Assembly: GCF_014192105.1 (NCBI RefSeq)
Contig: NZ_JACHXK010000001.1
Coordinates: 682,001 to 746,000, forward strand
Length of the DNA: 64,000 nt
From: Paenibacillus phyllosphaerae
GTDB lineage: Bacteria > Bacillota > Bacilli > Paenibacillales > Paenibacillaceae
Direction: 5' to 3'
Shown in pieces: positions 1 through 8,588 of the stretch. A program made the position numbers and the translations under genes. The notes under the pieces were generated by a model. It was given only the letters and a program-made list of their open reading frames with translations. It searched no databases and was not told the origin of the DNA. Every line of letters begins with the position of its first letter. Positions within the stretch are counted from its first letter, which is position 1.

Positions 1-1913
1 CGGTACAGAACAAGCCCTCGCATCAACATTCGCATATCCATATCGAAAGCGAGATCTGCACGAGGCTGATGCTCGATCCGCGCCAATGTGCCTTCTAAGT
101 AAGGCACATTCAGATATTCACGCATCTCGGAATGATAAAGCATCTCACGCACTTCCTGCACGAACTTAGGCCAGTCTGGAAGCATGCGATGAACCCAATC
201 CGATCCTTGTACACCACGGTAACGTTGGTTCAGCCGGACCGTATCCGGTAAGATCTGCTTCGTTGCACGCCGAACTAAGGAACGATCGATACCGTCCTGG
301 ATGAATTGTTCCAATGGCAGAGAGAGGCAGAAACGCACGACTCTTGGATCACACGTTGGATCCCGTTCCAACAATCCATAATGAACGGAGAGTTTCGTGC
401 TGTTCGTCCCTTGCATACTGAAAATCGCTTGATTGTTGAAGTGGCTCCTGCGCTCCTCAAGGATCGAGGAGGCAAATCCATCAATACCGACATTATATTG
501 CCGGAGCCGTTCGTATACATCGGTTTTGCGGGCGAAACCAGAATCAATTAAGGATGGGGATTCGGTTGCGGCTTCGCGCTTAGCAGCCCGATCGAATTGA
601 GGGAAGGCATACCGGCCAAGAACAGGTAACAGTCGTTTGCGGCCGACACCCATTCTCCGGCTGTAACGTTTCAGTTCATGATGCAGCTTCAGCCATTGGA
701 ATCGCTTGAGCAGATAGACATAATAGTCGATTGCTGAACCCCATGAGATGGTATGGTTACCGCGTGAACCCGTTAGCAGTACGCCGATGTTTTGGGATGC
801 AGCCTGTTCGAAAATGCCTTTAATCCAGAATGAATTTTCCAAGAACTTGTAAGGCATTTCCATTAACGCGAGCCAGTCATCCATCTCGGAATAGGGACTT
901 CTACCATCGAAGTCAAGATAATGATCTTGAATATTCCCGACATGCTTCACGGTCTCGTGTATGAAGGGCCTTTCGTCAGGTACTCGATTACGCGGTGTCC
1001 ATGCGACGAAGTCTTGGGGAGGGATATAGCTGTAGGTAAGCAGCGACTTGTGCTGCGCATGGAGTGTTGGAGCGGCAAAGCCGACGACGCTTCCCGAATC
1101 AAGCCCCCCGCTTAAGTTGGAGGCAACTGCCCGATTGGTGCGAAGCCTCGAAGTCACCGCCTGACCGAATACCTCTCGAAAAGCTGCCTCATAGTCCTCG
1201 TTGGATTTCAACCGCAGCGTCTCTTCCGGTTCGACCGTCGCGTATCTTTGAAGTCTTAGCTGCCCATCCCTAACGATGAAGCTATGAGCCGGCGGCAACT
1301 GCCGGACGTCCTGATAGATCGTCTGATGAGGGTCAACCGAATCCAAGACAATCGGAATCGCGAGAAAATCGGATATCCAAGAATCGTTCGGCCGCCTTGT
1401 CATACCATTCAGTGCGAACAAAGGCTCGATCATCGTACTAAAGGCAAACTGTTGCTCGTGCTGTACGTAATAGAGCGTCCGATTTCCGAACAGATCACGA
1501 GCGCCGAACAACGTCCGCTCCTCTCGATCCCAGATCACGAAGGCATAATCGCCTAGCAGATATTGGGGCACGTCTGATCTCCACTTCGCATACGCGAGCA
1601 AGATCAGCTCACAATCCGTGATCGCCTGCCGTTCCGCACGAGGAACATCTAACTTAGCGAATAGTTCTTCCCGGTTATCCAGGATGGCATCTGCAGTAAT
1701 CACCAGATTTTGTTGCTGGTGCTCAAGCGGATTCGGACGATTCACTTCTTCTTCCGTTATGTATCGCTCGGCGCAGCCTAGCCAGACTCCATAGCCTTGC
1801 CAAGCGAGCTGCCGATCTGCGGTATACTTGTATATCGCTCGATGCATACTCAAGCTGTTCTCAAAGGACACGGGGTCATGATTCATGTTCAGAATGCCTG
1901 CGATGACACTCAT
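1..1913 (-). CDS. Asparagine-synthetase-like lasso peptide cyclase candidate (3' end off window)
   Basis: The reading frame opens with ATG at 1913 after a strong AGGAGG five bases upstream and stays open for 637 codons to the window edge. The protein starts MSVIAGI, where true AsnB enzymes have MCGIAG: the glutaminase nucleophile Cys2 is Ser. An N-terminal Ntn-like domain (about 1-210) is followed by an ATP-pyrophosphatase domain with the PP-loop SGGLDS near residue 267 and a GSRGNHTISWG stretch near 380. Loss of Cys2 with an intact PP-loop is typical of lasso-peptide isopeptide cyclases (McjC family), which adenylate an Asp/Glu side chain for macrolactam closure, and of beta-lactam synthetases. 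Lasso maturation partners (PqqD-like B1, B2 protease, precursor) would have to lie left of the window; none is visible upstream. A non-glutamine-using amidotransferase of EPS decoration is the alternative. Length is nearly full for the family. Confidence 0.6.
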   Translation of the reverse strand, partial: MSVIAGILNMNHDPVSFENSLSMHRAIYKYTADRQLAWQGYGVWLGCAERYITEEEVNRPNPLEHQQQNLVITADAILDNREELFAKLDVPRAERQAITDCELILLAYAKWRSDVPQYLLGDYAFVIWDREERTLFGARDLFGNRTLYYVQHEQQFAFSTMIEPLFALNGMTRRPNDSWISDFLAIPIVLDSVDPHQTIYQDVRQLPPAHSFIVRDGQLRLQRYATVEPEETLRLKSNEDYEAAFREVFGQAVTSRLRTNRAVASNLSGGLDSGSVVGFAAPTLHAQHKSLLTYSYIPPQDFVAWTPRNRVPDERPFIHETVKHVGNIQDHYLDFDGRSPYSEMDDWLALMEMPYKFLENSFWIKGIFEQAASQNIGVLLTGSRGNHTISWGSAIDYYVYLLKRFQWLKLHHELKRYSRRMGVGRKRLLPVLGRYAFPQFDRAAKREAATESPSLIDSGFARKTDVYERLRQYNVGIDGFASSILEERRSHFNNQAIFSMQGTNSTKLSVHYGLLERDPTCDPRVVRFCLSLPLEQFIQDGIDRSLVRRATKQILPDTVRLNQRYRGVQGSDWVHRMLPDWPKFVQEVREMLYHSEMREYLNVPYLEGTLARIEHQPRADLAFDMDMRMLMRGLVLY

Positions 1914-1980
1914 AAGTCCTCCTGGTCCACTTGCTCTCTTAGACGTGTTGTAATCGTTAAGTGTTACACTACGTAATGTA

Positions 1981-2008
1981 ATTATAGCGTATATGATACG
2001 AATTGTAA
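1981..2008 (-). promoter_or_regulatory. Sigma-A type promoter of the cyclase-like gene, with palindrome near the start site
   Basis: On the minus strand a -35 box TTACAA (2003-2008) and a perfect -10 TATAAT (1981-1986) are 16 bases apart, about 70 bases upstream of the ATG at 1913. The predicted start site is near 1974, and an 11-base perfect palindrome AGTGTTACACT lies just downstream at 1960-1970, where a repressor would block initiation. The operator role is inferred from position only. Confidence 0.55.
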
Positions 2009-2084
2009 CTAGTAAAATGCTGAAAATCGCGCGTTTTAGCAAAGATATAAGTTATTAAACAAATTCCAGTAAAATAAAACAAGG

Positions 2085-3077
2085 TTAGACAAATAACATA
2101 TTTCTTGCGGTATCGATTATGAAGTTTTTGTCATGACGAGGAATAGAGTAACTATCTCTGAATTGACTCACCCATTCATAGTTAGCCTTATACCATTCAT
2201 AGGTTCGCTTCAAACCATCAGTTAAGGGAGTCCTGTGTGCCCAACCTAGGCTGCGTAGCTTATCAGAATTGATAACTAAGCTAGAACCTCTAGAATTCGT
2301 GGGTTCTTGTTCTAGTAAGGCTGCAGGCGCCGGATAGCCATACCCTGTGACCAGCAGGTCACCGATCTCCCTCATTGTCGTCCCAATGTTTGTGGATATA
2401 TTATAGGTCTCTCCATCCTGTCCATATTGCATAACGGTATGTATAGCCTCTAATGCATCATCAATGTATAAAAAATCTCTAACGGCGTGGCCTTGGATAT
2501 CTAAAGACTGGCCTTCAAGCATACGAGCGATATTACGTGGGATAATTCGATCTGGCAGCTGCCAAGGGCCATACAAGTTGGTAAAGCGAACAATCCTGGC
2601 TTTAAGTCCATAACACTTTATATATGTTTGAGTTAGAACCTCACACGCTACTTTAGATGCTGCATATGGCGAAGCTGGATTATAGGGGTCACCCTCACAA
2701 TAGCTTCGGTTTTCTTCTCCTCCATATACTTCAACCGATGATCCAATTAGTATCGGGATATCATGCTTTCTTGCGAGTTCCAAGACTCTCTGAGTACTAA
2801 TAACGTTGTTTTTATACACTTCTTCGGGATGATAAAAGGAGAAATCAACGTGTGGCATTGCTGCGAGGTGAATAATGTAATCGAATGTCTCATTATACGT
2901 CACTGAATTAAGTGTTAGATCACTTAAAAGTATAGTTGTATATGGTTCTCTCATTAGTCTGTTACAGAAGTCATCCTTATCATGAAGTACAACCTTGCAA
3001 CCAATTATTGAATGTAAACTAACGGATAAATTATAGCCTAAGAATCCTGATGCTCCTGTGACCAATATTGACTTCAT
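2085..3077 (-). CDS. NAD-dependent sugar-nucleotide epimerase/dehydratase (extended SDR)
   Basis: The 330-aa protein has the Rossmann motif TGASGFLG at residues 7-14, a SSVEVYG strand-turn near 120 and a catalytic YxxxK (YAASK) near 140, as in extended short-chain dehydrogenases acting on nucleotide sugars. The frame could begin at GTG 3086, but that codon sits inside the AAAGGAG ribosome binding site; ATG at 3077, eight bases after GGAG, is the better start. The dTDP-glucose dehydratase TDE triad is absent (SVE), so it is not RmlB; UDP-sugar 4-epimerase or GDP-sugar epimerase/reductase activities remain possible. It is the last gene of the EPS locus and is preceded by a terminator, so it may have its own promoter. 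The substrate is not decidable from sequence. Confidence 0.75.
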   Translation of the reverse strand: MKSILVTGASGFLGYNLSVSLHSIIGCKVVLHDKDDFCNRLMREPYTTILLSDLTLNSVTYNETFDYIIHLAAMPHVDFSFYHPEEVYKNNVISTQRVLELARKHDIPILIGSSVEVYGGEENRSYCEGDPYNPASPYAASKVACEVLTQTYIKCYGLKARIVRFTNLYGPWQLPDRIIPRNIARMLEGQSLDIQGHAVRDFLYIDDALEAIHTVMQYGQDGETYNISTNIGTTMREIGDLLVTGYGYPAPAALLEQEPTNSRGSSLVINSDKLRSLGWAHRTPLTDGLKRTYEWYKANYEWVSQFRDSYSIPRHDKNFIIDTARNMLFV

Positions 3078-3218
3078 TAGTATCACTCCTTTAATTCTGA
3101 AAGGATAAATGATGTCGCAGTTCTACTATGAGAACAACTTACAAATTGATTACAATTGTTATAATATTGTGGGCACAAATTGTATCATTAACAACAATAA
3201 AAAAGACAAATAAATAAA

Positions 3219-3240
3219 AAGCCCGTAACCGAGTGGGCTT
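3219..3240 (-). terminator. Intrinsic terminator after the first beta-helix gene
   Basis: AAGCCC (3219-3224) and GGGCTT (3235-3240) form a stem with a ten-base loop. On the minus strand the stem is followed by TTTTTATTTATTTG. It lies about 150 bases past the stop at 3389. The rest of the 300-base gap 3087-3388 is AT-rich with no gene visible. Confidence 0.65.
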
Positions 3241-3388
3241 CTTATTTATTCATCCTTTTTTTATGATACTTCTATTAACTTAATATGATAATCTATGTAT
3301 CCACTTTTTATTGGACAAAAAAGCAATCTTTGAACTAGATATAGTCCAAGATAGCCTGAGTTTTTCATGCTAGGTTTTGATACCTTTT

Positions 3389-5221
3389 CTATATACAGTA
3401 TATATATACATCATCTAAATATACTTCACTTCCTTGCTGCCACCCCGCAGTATCGAATGTAAGCCTTATAAACAGTGTACCCGCTGGGGGAACGGCTGGG
3501 CCTGGCTGCCATCTAATCTGTGTCCATTCCTGTATAGTTTTATGAGTTACTCTTACGTTCGATAAAACATTTTTATTAGAATCTAAGTAACTTAAAGTTA
3601 CACTTAATGTGTTTCCAACTTCCAACCGTACGATATTTATCCAATATGAGATGTTTATTTTCTGAGGGACTCGATATGGAAGATCAACAAACATTTGTTG
3701 TCTTAATGTCGTTTGAAAAATAACCGATTGTTTGCCCTCTTTTGGATTTGTATTACTTATGATAGGTAATTCATACTGTGTTTCCCATTGTCCCAAAGGG
3801 TTCGAGCTTTCAAAGCTACCATCTGCTAAATGATTAAGTGAGTTCGCAATACGAACACCTCGAAGTCCATTGAAGTAAGAGGTAATGTTACTTAATAAGA
3901 CACGTCCTTCACCATCAACTAAAAATTTTCGATTGTAATTATTATAGTCAACTTCAATTGAGCAATTATCAATTAATAAACCACCATAGTGCGTTTCATT
4001 TCCTTTAGTCTGATTTACATATCCTATTGAATACTTTTCCCAATTGCCACCCATTAAGATCGCACTTGCCACTATATGGAGAGACCCACCATCACCTGAT
4101 ACGTAGAATTGATTGTCTTGATCGGTTTTATTTTTCGAACACTCAAAATGGCAATTTACAGCAAAGACCCTACCAGCTGTAATTGTAATAGCTCTATAAC
4201 AATAATCAACTGAAACCTTATTCAGCATTACTGTAGAGCTTCCATTTTCATTTCTCAGCCCTTCTTTTGAATCAAATAGGGTACAATCATCTAATACAAT
4301 CCTTTCACCATAATTCGTACCCCCGGCTGGAATATACACACATACCCCTATAGGAGAAACAATATTTACACTATGAAACTTCACGATATATGCATTGCTA
4401 TAAATTCTTACGCCAGTAACAAAATCCCTGATATTTATTCTTTCAAAATAATAGCTATTTAAAACTTTCCCATCTGAACCATCCATATTTATACCAATTA
4501 CGTTTTCTCGATTAGAACCTCTTAGAATGAGATCCTTTATACCATGTTCATTTTTGTTTGATCCTGTTAAGCTTGAAGTGATTTTAATTGCTTGACCGCT
4601 TTGAATTCCAGAACAATCTAATGTACATCCATGGCCATCAATCGTGTGTCTATCGACCATAAATTGCAACTCTGAATTTATTTTATACGTTTTCATTCCA
4701 TTAAACGAAATTTTATTACCCCCGAGACGATGTGAGTTTACCGCTGCTTGTATAAAAGGCGCGTCATCTGTGACACCATCCCCTTTAGCACCGAACCATT
4801 CTGGTGTAATATCGTTTACTTTCATCGAACCATTTATGATACCTCCAGCTGAAATATCAAAAATCCAATCATCCAGATGCGCATCAATTGCACAATTCAA
4901 GGTAATGGTTACTCCCGCAGCTGGTTTAAGTCTTGCCTTTCTTCCGAAAACGATTTTTTTGTCTGTCCCAATTGTAAGATTCTTAGAGATCAAATAAGTA
5001 CCTTTGGGTATAAAAATTGAAAAAGCACCAGTCAGAAATACTTCTTTTATCGCCTCACTACTATCAATTATTCCGTCCCTGTCGGCACCCTTCCATCGAA
5101 TGTTTACTCCACGATCACTGAATTCTTCGTCTATTGCTTGAAAATTGTCTTCGAGTCTTTGCTCAGTATCTGATAATTTGTGCATACCCATGTTATCCGT
5201 TTGTTCTGCGCTCACATCCAT
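3389..5221 (-). CDS. Right-handed beta-helix protein, pectate-lyase/tailspike-like, no signal peptide
   Basis: This 610-aa protein has WFGAKGDGVTDD near residue 143, the entry motif of the Pectate_lyase_3 beta-helix domain common in polysaccharide lyases, epimerases and phage tailspikes. Roughly residues 140-470 read as parallel beta-helix turns rich in N, G and S. The last ~130 residues look like a separate beta-sandwich (possible carbohydrate-binding) domain. The N-terminus is hydrophilic with no Sec or Tat signal, unlike its paralogue at 5548-7140. The two share NYGER, a YCYR/YCFR segment, GDGGSLHI and a Y[FY]NGL segment in the same order. Location in an EPS operon suggests it trims, modifies or scaffolds the polymer. 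Weak ribosome binding site. Substrate unknown. Confidence 0.7.
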   Translation of the reverse strand: MDVSAEQTDNMGMHKLSDTEQRLEDNFQAIDEEFSDRGVNIRWKGADRDGIIDSSEAIKEVFLTGAFSIFIPKGTYLISKNLTIGTDKKIVFGRKARLKPAAGVTITLNCAIDAHLDDWIFDISAGGIINGSMKVNDITPEWFGAKGDGVTDDAPFIQAAVNSHRLGGNKISFNGMKTYKINSELQFMVDRHTIDGHGCTLDCSGIQSGQAIKITSSLTGSNKNEHGIKDLILRGSNRENVIGINMDGSDGKVLNSYYFERINIRDFVTGVRIYSNAYIVKFHSVNIVSPIGVCVYIPAGGTNYGERIVLDDCTLFDSKEGLRNENGSSTVMLNKVSVDYCYRAITITAGRVFAVNCHFECSKNKTDQDNQFYVSGDGGSLHIVASAILMGGNWEKYSIGYVNQTKGNETHYGGLLIDNCSIEVDYNNYNRKFLVDGEGRVLLSNITSYFNGLRGVRIANSLNHLADGSFESSNPLGQWETQYELPIISNTNPKEGKQSVIFQTTLRQQMFVDLPYRVPQKINISYWINIVRLEVGNTLSVTLSYLDSNKNVLSNVRVTHKTIQEWTQIRWQPGPAVPPAGTLFIRLTFDTAGWQQGSEVYLDDVYIYCI

Positions 5222-5547
5222 TCACCTACCTTATCAACACCATTTATATACATGATATTCAATTAATAACCCAAAGGTGAACTTTGAAATGTACTTCAGA
5301 TTCTCAGTTTAATCGATTTGATTTTCGGAAGATATAAGACCAAAAAACATTCATAACCCAAAAAAGAAGGAACGTCAATCGATTAGATATATGGGGCTTA
5401 ATCAAAAGGAGGTTTACGAGGAGGTACTTTTCTTTAACGAACTACCAAAGTAAAGGGTGATATCCATATCGAAAAGTATTAGTTATAGCCCAAACGATAT
5501 GGACATTTTCACTTTTTTTCATTTTATATTTTATAATCTCTGCTCTA
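5222..5547. other. Intergenic gap with a 9-bp inverted repeat
   Basis: The 326-base AT-rich gap between the two beta-helix genes holds a perfect inverted repeat TCCATATCG (5463-5471)/CGATATGGA (5495-5503) with a 23-base spacer. Only the plus strand has a T-rich tract after it, so it is a poor terminator for the minus-strand operon. An AAGGAGG at 5405-5411 on the plus strand has no start codon after it. I see no gene here. Confidence 0.4.
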
Positions 5548-7140
5548 CTAAACTAAATTAATTAACAAATCGTTTATCCACACTTTTGTTTTTAAGCTCC
5601 ATCCTGATTCCATTGTCGCAAATTCTATTTCCATGTAAGTAGTACCAGAAGGTACCACAGTAATTCTCGGTTGATATTTAATGATTTCCCAATCATGTGA
5701 TTCATTATACTTTTCACTAGAGTCCGTAGCTAATATTTCTCCATTCATATTCAGGCAACGAAATTTAATATAAAATTCATCTTTATTAAAAAATTCCGTC
5801 TTTAGATTAAATGATATTAAGGGTTTTTTAGAGGGATCTGACATAAATCTAAATTTCATATTTCTTTTTTGACCCTCTGTACTTGACGATAGAAGAATTG
5901 ATGGTTTACCTGACCGTTTATTATCTGTATCTAGTGTTGCTGGAAGATAACCAACATGCCTATCCGTAGTCCACTCTGAAAGGTCTCTTTCCGATCCACT
6001 GATTGATAATAAATTGATTTGTTTCGCTATTGGTGTTTTTAAACCATTATAATATGCTGATAACCCTGAAGCGACGACCCTACCATTGCCGCTTATTAGA
6101 GCTTCCTTCTTATAATTATTGTCGTGAATATCTAAGTGGCAGTTGTTTAAATATAACCCCCCGAAATTCACGGAATTTTCTGTGTTACCTTCAACAACTC
6201 CAAGATAATTTCGAGTCCATTCTCCATATATTCTCATAACGCTATTAGAGATATGCAAACTACCCCCATCACCACTTATTTCAATTAATGGTGATTGATC
6301 GGCTTTTTCCTTCCCAGTTTCTAAATGTGAAGATTGTACCATAATTGCTCCGCTCTTAATCTTAAAGAAACGAAAACAATAATCAAACGAGCAATTAATA
6401 AAATAAATTGAAGCACTTCCAGACTGTGCATTGACCGCTTCTTTTGAATTATAAAATGTTACATTTTGGAATGTTAACCTTTCACCGTAATTTTCACCAT
6501 CTCCCGGTACCAATACACAAGTACCGTTAGAAGTGGTAATGGAACCATTTGTAAATTGATTACCCCAAGAATTACTCCCAATTTTAAGGCATACAACAAA
6601 GTCCACAATAGAGAATCTATCCATTGAATAAAAGGATGTGTAGCTAGTTTGGGACGAAAAATCCACACCTACAACTCCAGATCTGTTAGCTCCTTTAATA
6701 ATTACTCCTTCAATTCTATGCATATTATTTCTCGGAGAGTTATTCTTACTACTTGATCCAATTAATTTTATTGCAGGTGAAGACGTCACTGAAGAAAAAT
6801 CTAAAGTAGCTGTACCGTTATAACATACAAGATTGACCTTATCTGCGTGAATACTAATGCCTTTTTCAATTTTATATGTTTTCCCTGCACCAAGGATAAT
6901 CGTACCGTTACCCTTTTCATTAACTATATATAACGCCGCCTGTAAAGCTTCAGTATCGTTTTTATATTTACCTCTGATTTCATCAAATAAAATACCAAGA
7001 GGGGAATAAGGGTTTAAAGTATTGGCTTCAGCATGTTCATTTTTAAAAGGCAACATTGTAAAAGCCCCAATACCTGCTATCCCTAAGCCAATAAGTGCCT
7101 CCCTACGACTAATTGGGCCAGTGAAAAAGTTTTTCTTCAA
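5548..7140 (-). CDS. Exported beta-helix protein with Tat-type signal, paralogue of the 3389-5221 product
   Basis: Translation begins at TTG 7140, five bases after a perfect AAGGAGG. The 530-aa product starts with ISRREALIGLGIAGIGAFTM, a twin-arginine motif followed by a hydrophobic stretch and an alanine-rich end near residue 40, so export by Tat is likely. The mature protein is a beta-helix (about 60-380) followed by a beta-sandwich C-terminal domain. It shares landmark segments with its neighbour (NYGERLTF, SFDYCFR, GDGGSLHI, SAYYNGL) but lacks the WFGAKGDGVTDD segment. A Tat substrate next to a signal-less paralogue suggests one acts outside and one inside or by another route. An EPS lyase, epimerase or hydrolase role is inferred from context. 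Confidence 0.7.
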   Translation of the reverse strand: MKKNFFTGPISRREALIGLGIAGIGAFTMLPFKNEHAEANTLNPYSPLGILFDEIRGKYKNDTEALQAALYIVNEKGNGTIILGAGKTYKIEKGISIHADKVNLVCYNGTATLDFSSVTSSPAIKLIGSSSKNNSPRNNMHRIEGVIIKGANRSGVVGVDFSSQTSYTSFYSMDRFSIVDFVVCLKIGSNSWGNQFTNGSITTSNGTCVLVPGDGENYGERLTFQNVTFYNSKEAVNAQSGSASIYFINCSFDYCFRFFKIKSGAIMVQSSHLETGKEKADQSPLIEISGDGGSLHISNSVMRIYGEWTRNYLGVVEGNTENSVNFGGLYLNNCHLDIHDNNYKKEALISGNGRVVASGLSAYYNGLKTPIAKQINLLSISGSERDLSEWTTDRHVGYLPATLDTDNKRSGKPSILLSSSTEGQKRNMKFRFMSDPSKKPLISFNLKTEFFNKDEFYIKFRCLNMNGEILATDSSEKYNESHDWEIIKYQPRITVVPSGTTYMEIEFATMESGWSLKTKVWINDLLINLV

Positions 7141-7175
7141 TTTTACCTCCTTAGTTAGCTTTATATGTCATAACG

Positions 7176-7215
7176 TATAGAAGGGATTACATAATTATGT
7201 AACCCCTTCTCTATA
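7176..7215 (-). terminator. Hairpin between ugd and the beta-helix gene
   Basis: TATAGAAGGG and its complement flank an inner TTACATAATTATGTAA palindrome, giving a nearly continuous stem of about 18 pairs immediately after the ugd stop. No clear U-tract follows on the minus strand, so it may be an mRNA 3'-stabilising or attenuating hairpin instead of a strong terminator. Confidence 0.5.
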
Positions 7216-7219
7216 ACAC

Positions 7220-8551
7220 TTAAACTACATCTTTAGAATACTGCTTCTCAGTTTGAAAGACAGGTCGGCCTACTGGATAGTAATTTAGACCTGTTTTCTT
7301 GATTTGTTCAATACTGAATACGTTTCGACCATCAACAAGAACCGGTTGCAGTAGAGCAGCTTCTACTTCGGACAGATCTGCTTCTACAAACTCGTTCCAT
7401 TCAGTTAATAGACACAAAGCGTTACTTCCACGAGCTACTTCTAATGCATTTTCGCACCATTCAATAGAAGGATGGTCTAAAATTCTGCGGAAACTTTCCA
7501 TTGCAATTGGGTCATACACTTTAACTTTAGCCCCAAGTTCAATTAAGCGATCAATAACTTCGATAGCTGGTGCCTCACGAACATCGTCCGTCTCTGGTTT
7601 GAATGATAGTCCCCAGATACCAATTGTTTTTCCATAAACATTATCTATTGCATGAAACAATTTATCTAACACTCCATAGCGTTGATGACGATTTACTTCT
7701 ACAACCGCTTTAAGCAGCTTGAAATCATACTCTACATTACCAGCTATTTGAATTAGCGCTTTAGTGTCTTTGGGGAAGCAAGAGCCTCCATAACCTATAC
7801 CGGCCTTCAAGAAAGATGAGCCGATTCGACGATCAAGCCCCATTCCTTTAGCAACCTCAGTTACATCAGCACCAACTTTTTCGCAGATATTGGCAATTTC
7901 ATTAATGAAGGATATCTTAGTTGCGAGAAAAGCGTTCGAAGCATACTTAATCATTTCAGCACTTCGAATATCGGTAACAACAATCTCTTTTGTAAGGGGA
8001 CGATGTAATTCCGTGAGAAGCGCACTTGCTTGTTCACTCTCAGCCCCGATTACAATTCTGTCAGGATGCAAGGTATCTTTTACCGCAGTTCCTTCTCTTA
8101 AAAATTCAGGAAGTGACGCGATATCAAATTGTCCTTTGAAATGATTTGCAATAATCCCACGTACATGTTCATTCGTCCCTACTGGAACTGTACTCTTCAC
8201 ACACACTACCTTATAACCATTCATAGATTGAGCAATCTCTTTAGCGGCAGCTTCAATATATTGCATGTCAGCCTCACCATTAGGGAGAGGTGGGGTGCCT
8301 ACTGCAATTATGACTAAGTCTGCGTCTACCATAGCATCTGAAATTTCATTAGTAAAACTCAGTCTACCAGCTTCCATATTCTTGATCATGAGTTCTTGAA
8401 GGCCCGGCTCATAAATTGGCACTTCCCCGTTCTGTAACATAACAACTTTTTCCGGCAATTTATCTACACATTGAACGTTATGTCCAAGTTCCGAATAGCA
8501 TACTCCAGATACAAGTCCTACATAGCCTGTTCCAATTACTGTAATATTCAT
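7220..8551 (-). CDS. ugd: UDP-glucose 6-dehydrogenase
   Basis: The 443-aa enzyme oxidises UDP-glucose twice to UDP-glucuronate with NAD. The Rossmann motif GTGYVGL is at residues 7-13, the catalytic cysteine lies in GYGGSCFPKDT near residue 257, and the C-terminal UDP-binding domain has the usual WGLSFKPETDDVREAPA region. Length is standard for the TuaD/Ugd family. It is preceded by manC by 37 bases and receives its substrate from the GalU encoded upstream in the same locus, so the EPS very likely contains glucuronic acid or a derived uronic acid. Confidence 0.93.
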   Translation of the reverse strand: MNITVIGTGYVGLVSGVCYSELGHNVQCVDKLPEKVVMLQNGEVPIYEPGLQELMIKNMEAGRLSFTNEISDAMVDADLVIIAVGTPPLPNGEADMQYIEAAAKEIAQSMNGYKVVCVKSTVPVGTNEHVRGIIANHFKGQFDIASLPEFLREGTAVKDTLHPDRIVIGAESEQASALLTELHRPLTKEIVVTDIRSAEMIKYASNAFLATKISFINEIANICEKVGADVTEVAKGMGLDRRIGSSFLKAGIGYGGSCFPKDTKALIQIAGNVEYDFKLLKAVVEVNRHQRYGVLDKLFHAIDNVYGKTIGIWGLSFKPETDDVREAPAIEVIDRLIELGAKVKVYDPIAMESFRRILDHPSIEWCENALEVARGSNALCLLTEWNEFVEADLSEVEAALLQPVLVDGRNVFSIEQIKKTGLNYYPVGRPVFQTEKQYSKDVV

Positions 8552-8588
8552 TAATGTTCCACTCCCGATTATTTTATTAATTATATTT

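Noticed and set aside
1..1913. Asparagine synthetase B proper.
   Set aside because: The glutaminase Cys2 is replaced by Ser, so glutamine-dependent asparagine synthesis is not supported.
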